A program made the position numbers and the translations under genes. Shown in pieces: positions 63,200 to 64,000 of a stretch of DNA of 64,000 bases. The notes under the pieces were generated by a model that was not told where the DNA came from, did not search any database, and worked only from the letters and a program-made list of their open reading frames with translations. Source of the stretch: Saussurea involucrata (lineage: Eukaryota; Streptophyta; Magnoliopsida; Asterales; Asteraceae); assembly GCA_033807775.1 (NCBI GenBank), contig JAWVWS010001018.1, forward strand, positions 1 through 64,000, read 5' to 3'. Every line of letters starts with the position of its first letter. The first letter of the stretch is position 1.

Positions 63200-63400
63200 T
63201 ACACATCGCTGAAAACCCTCACCGCTGCCAGCCGCCGCTGTCCGCCGCCACCGTCGCCGCTGCCCGCCGCCGCTGTCTGTCAACCACCGCTGCCCGCCGC
63301 CGCCGCTGTCTGTCAACCGCCGCTGCCGCCGCTACTGCTGTCTGCCGCCGCCGCTACTGCTGTTTGCAGTTGCCGCTGTTCGCCGCCACTGCTGCTCAAA
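63200..63400 (+). repeat. CCGCCGCTG-rich leader repeat
   Basis: About 200 bp of imperfect CCGCCGCTG / GCCGCTGTC / CTGTCAACC units between PBS and gag, extremely GC-rich in an AT-rich window. The open frames across it are repeat artefacts. Confidence 0.8.
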
Positions 63401-63571
63401 AGGTTTTTGCTTCTGTTCCTTTATCGCCAACAACTTTACATTATCGATAAGACTGATTGCAAAGGTAGTGTTCAATAGAACAGCCGTCAAGTTCAGGCAG
63501 CCGGCCACTGCTGTGTTTGGACACTATTTTCAGTCTTGACTCGATTTGTAAACCCTAACAGTTTTGGGATA

Positions 63572-64000
63572 ATGGCTGAGGACGGAAAAACCAAAATTGA
63601 GAAATTTGATGGACAAGATTTTGGATGGTGGAAGATGCAAATTGAGGATCTGCTGTGTCAGAAGGACTTGGATCAAGCCTTGACAGGAATAAAACCCGAG
63701 AAGATGGAAGACGCTGCATGGGCTGCTCTAGACAGAAAAGCCATAGCTGTTATCAGATTTACACTGGCCAAGAATGTGGCCTTTAACATTGTGAAGGAGA
63801 CTACCGCATGTGGATTGATGAAAGCTTTGTCAAACATGTATGAGAAGCCTTCTGCTTCTAACAAGGTATTTCTGATAAGACAGTTAGTAAATACCAGAAT
63901 GAGAGAAGGTATGTCTGTTACCTCACACATTAATGATTTCAATACCATTATATCCCGCTTGTTATCTGTTGATATTAAGTTTGAAGATGAAGTCCAAGCT
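63572..64000 (+). CDS. Copia gag, N-terminal part, open to the window edge
   Basis: The ATG at 63572 opens MAEDGKTKIEKFDGQDFGWW (the F-D-G-x-x-F-x-x-W-K gag start). It is followed by AWAALDRKAIAVIRFTLAKN, LMKALSNMYEKPSASNKVFL and MREGMSVTSHINDFNTIISR, the UBN2/gag-polypeptide Copia domain. All 143 codons to the end are open, so this may be the youngest and perhaps intact element of the stack. Gag forms the virus-like particle; the zinc knuckle would lie beyond the window. Confidence 0.85.
   Translation, partial: MAEDGKTKIEKFDGQDFGWWKMQIEDLLCQKDLDQALTGIKPEKMEDAAWAALDRKAIAVIRFTLAKNVAFNIVKETTACGLMKALSNMYEKPSASNKVFLIRQLVNTRMREGMSVTSHINDFNTIISRLLSVDIKFEDEVQA

Noticed and set aside
63128..63478. 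Pro/Ala-rich ORF across the CCGCCGCTG repeat
   Set aside because: An artefact of the GC trinucleotide-like array in the untranslated leader; the real gag starts at 63572.

Overview
The window is nuclear DNA of a flowering plant. It has spliced genes with GT-AG introns, LTR retrotransposons primed by initiator-Met tRNA (repeated TGGTATCAGAGC sites), Helitron ends, MITEs and a tRNA-derived SINE. A eudicot, probably Asteraceae, fits best: the Copia-type element at 1561-8627 carries an extra downstream ORF of a kind I associate with Asteraceae SIRE/Maximus-like elements. That placement is inference from memory and no species is claimed. Nothing prokaryotic is present.

Layout. 1-10581: remains of a Ty3/gypsy Tekay-type element (pol tail plus 3' LTR). 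The LTR is split by a young, complete but pol-less Copia-type element (1561-8627, CATTT target duplication, 749-bp LTRs). 10594-11348: Helitron-like 3' end. 11465-11794: a MULE-type MITE with a perfect 9-bp TSD. 11923-33427 (+): a nine-exon gene for a chloroplast-targeted, two-domain glyoxalase I, spread over 21.5 kb because intron 6 alone is 14.1 kb and holds nested retroelements, including a complete but decayed Reina-like gypsy element (21339-28647). 33732-36741 (-): a VAN3-binding-protein-like gene (DUF828 plus PH domain), convergent with the glyoxalase gene, with a frameshift in its last exon.

37442-45081: a recent Tekay element with almost identical LTRs but no gag, several pol breaks and a truncated 3' LTR. 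46400-46914: a second foldback MITE. About 46950-50939: a Helitron-like segment ending in hairpin plus CTAGT, carrying a promoter/5'-exon-like piece and exon fragments, all on the plus strand, of a DUF789 protein, ALG10 and cytochrome c1. 52893-53604: a hAT MITE of GGGTTGG-rich sequence. 55304-57162 (-): the last two exons of a GT43 (IRX9-like) xylan glycosyltransferase, with a SINE in the intron and two TSD-flanked MITEs just upstream. 58452-64000: a three-level stack of LTR elements (gypsy, then Copia, then Copia) running off the right edge.

The three host genes act separately: methylglyoxal detoxification in the plastid, membrane/auxin-related trafficking, and cell-wall xylan synthesis. 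Most of the rest is transposon-derived. The points of greatest interest are the Helitron gene-fragment mosaic, the pol-less Copia element with its TACTGCT-rich repeats and duplicated R/U5-PBS-gag segment, and the young gag-less Tekay element.
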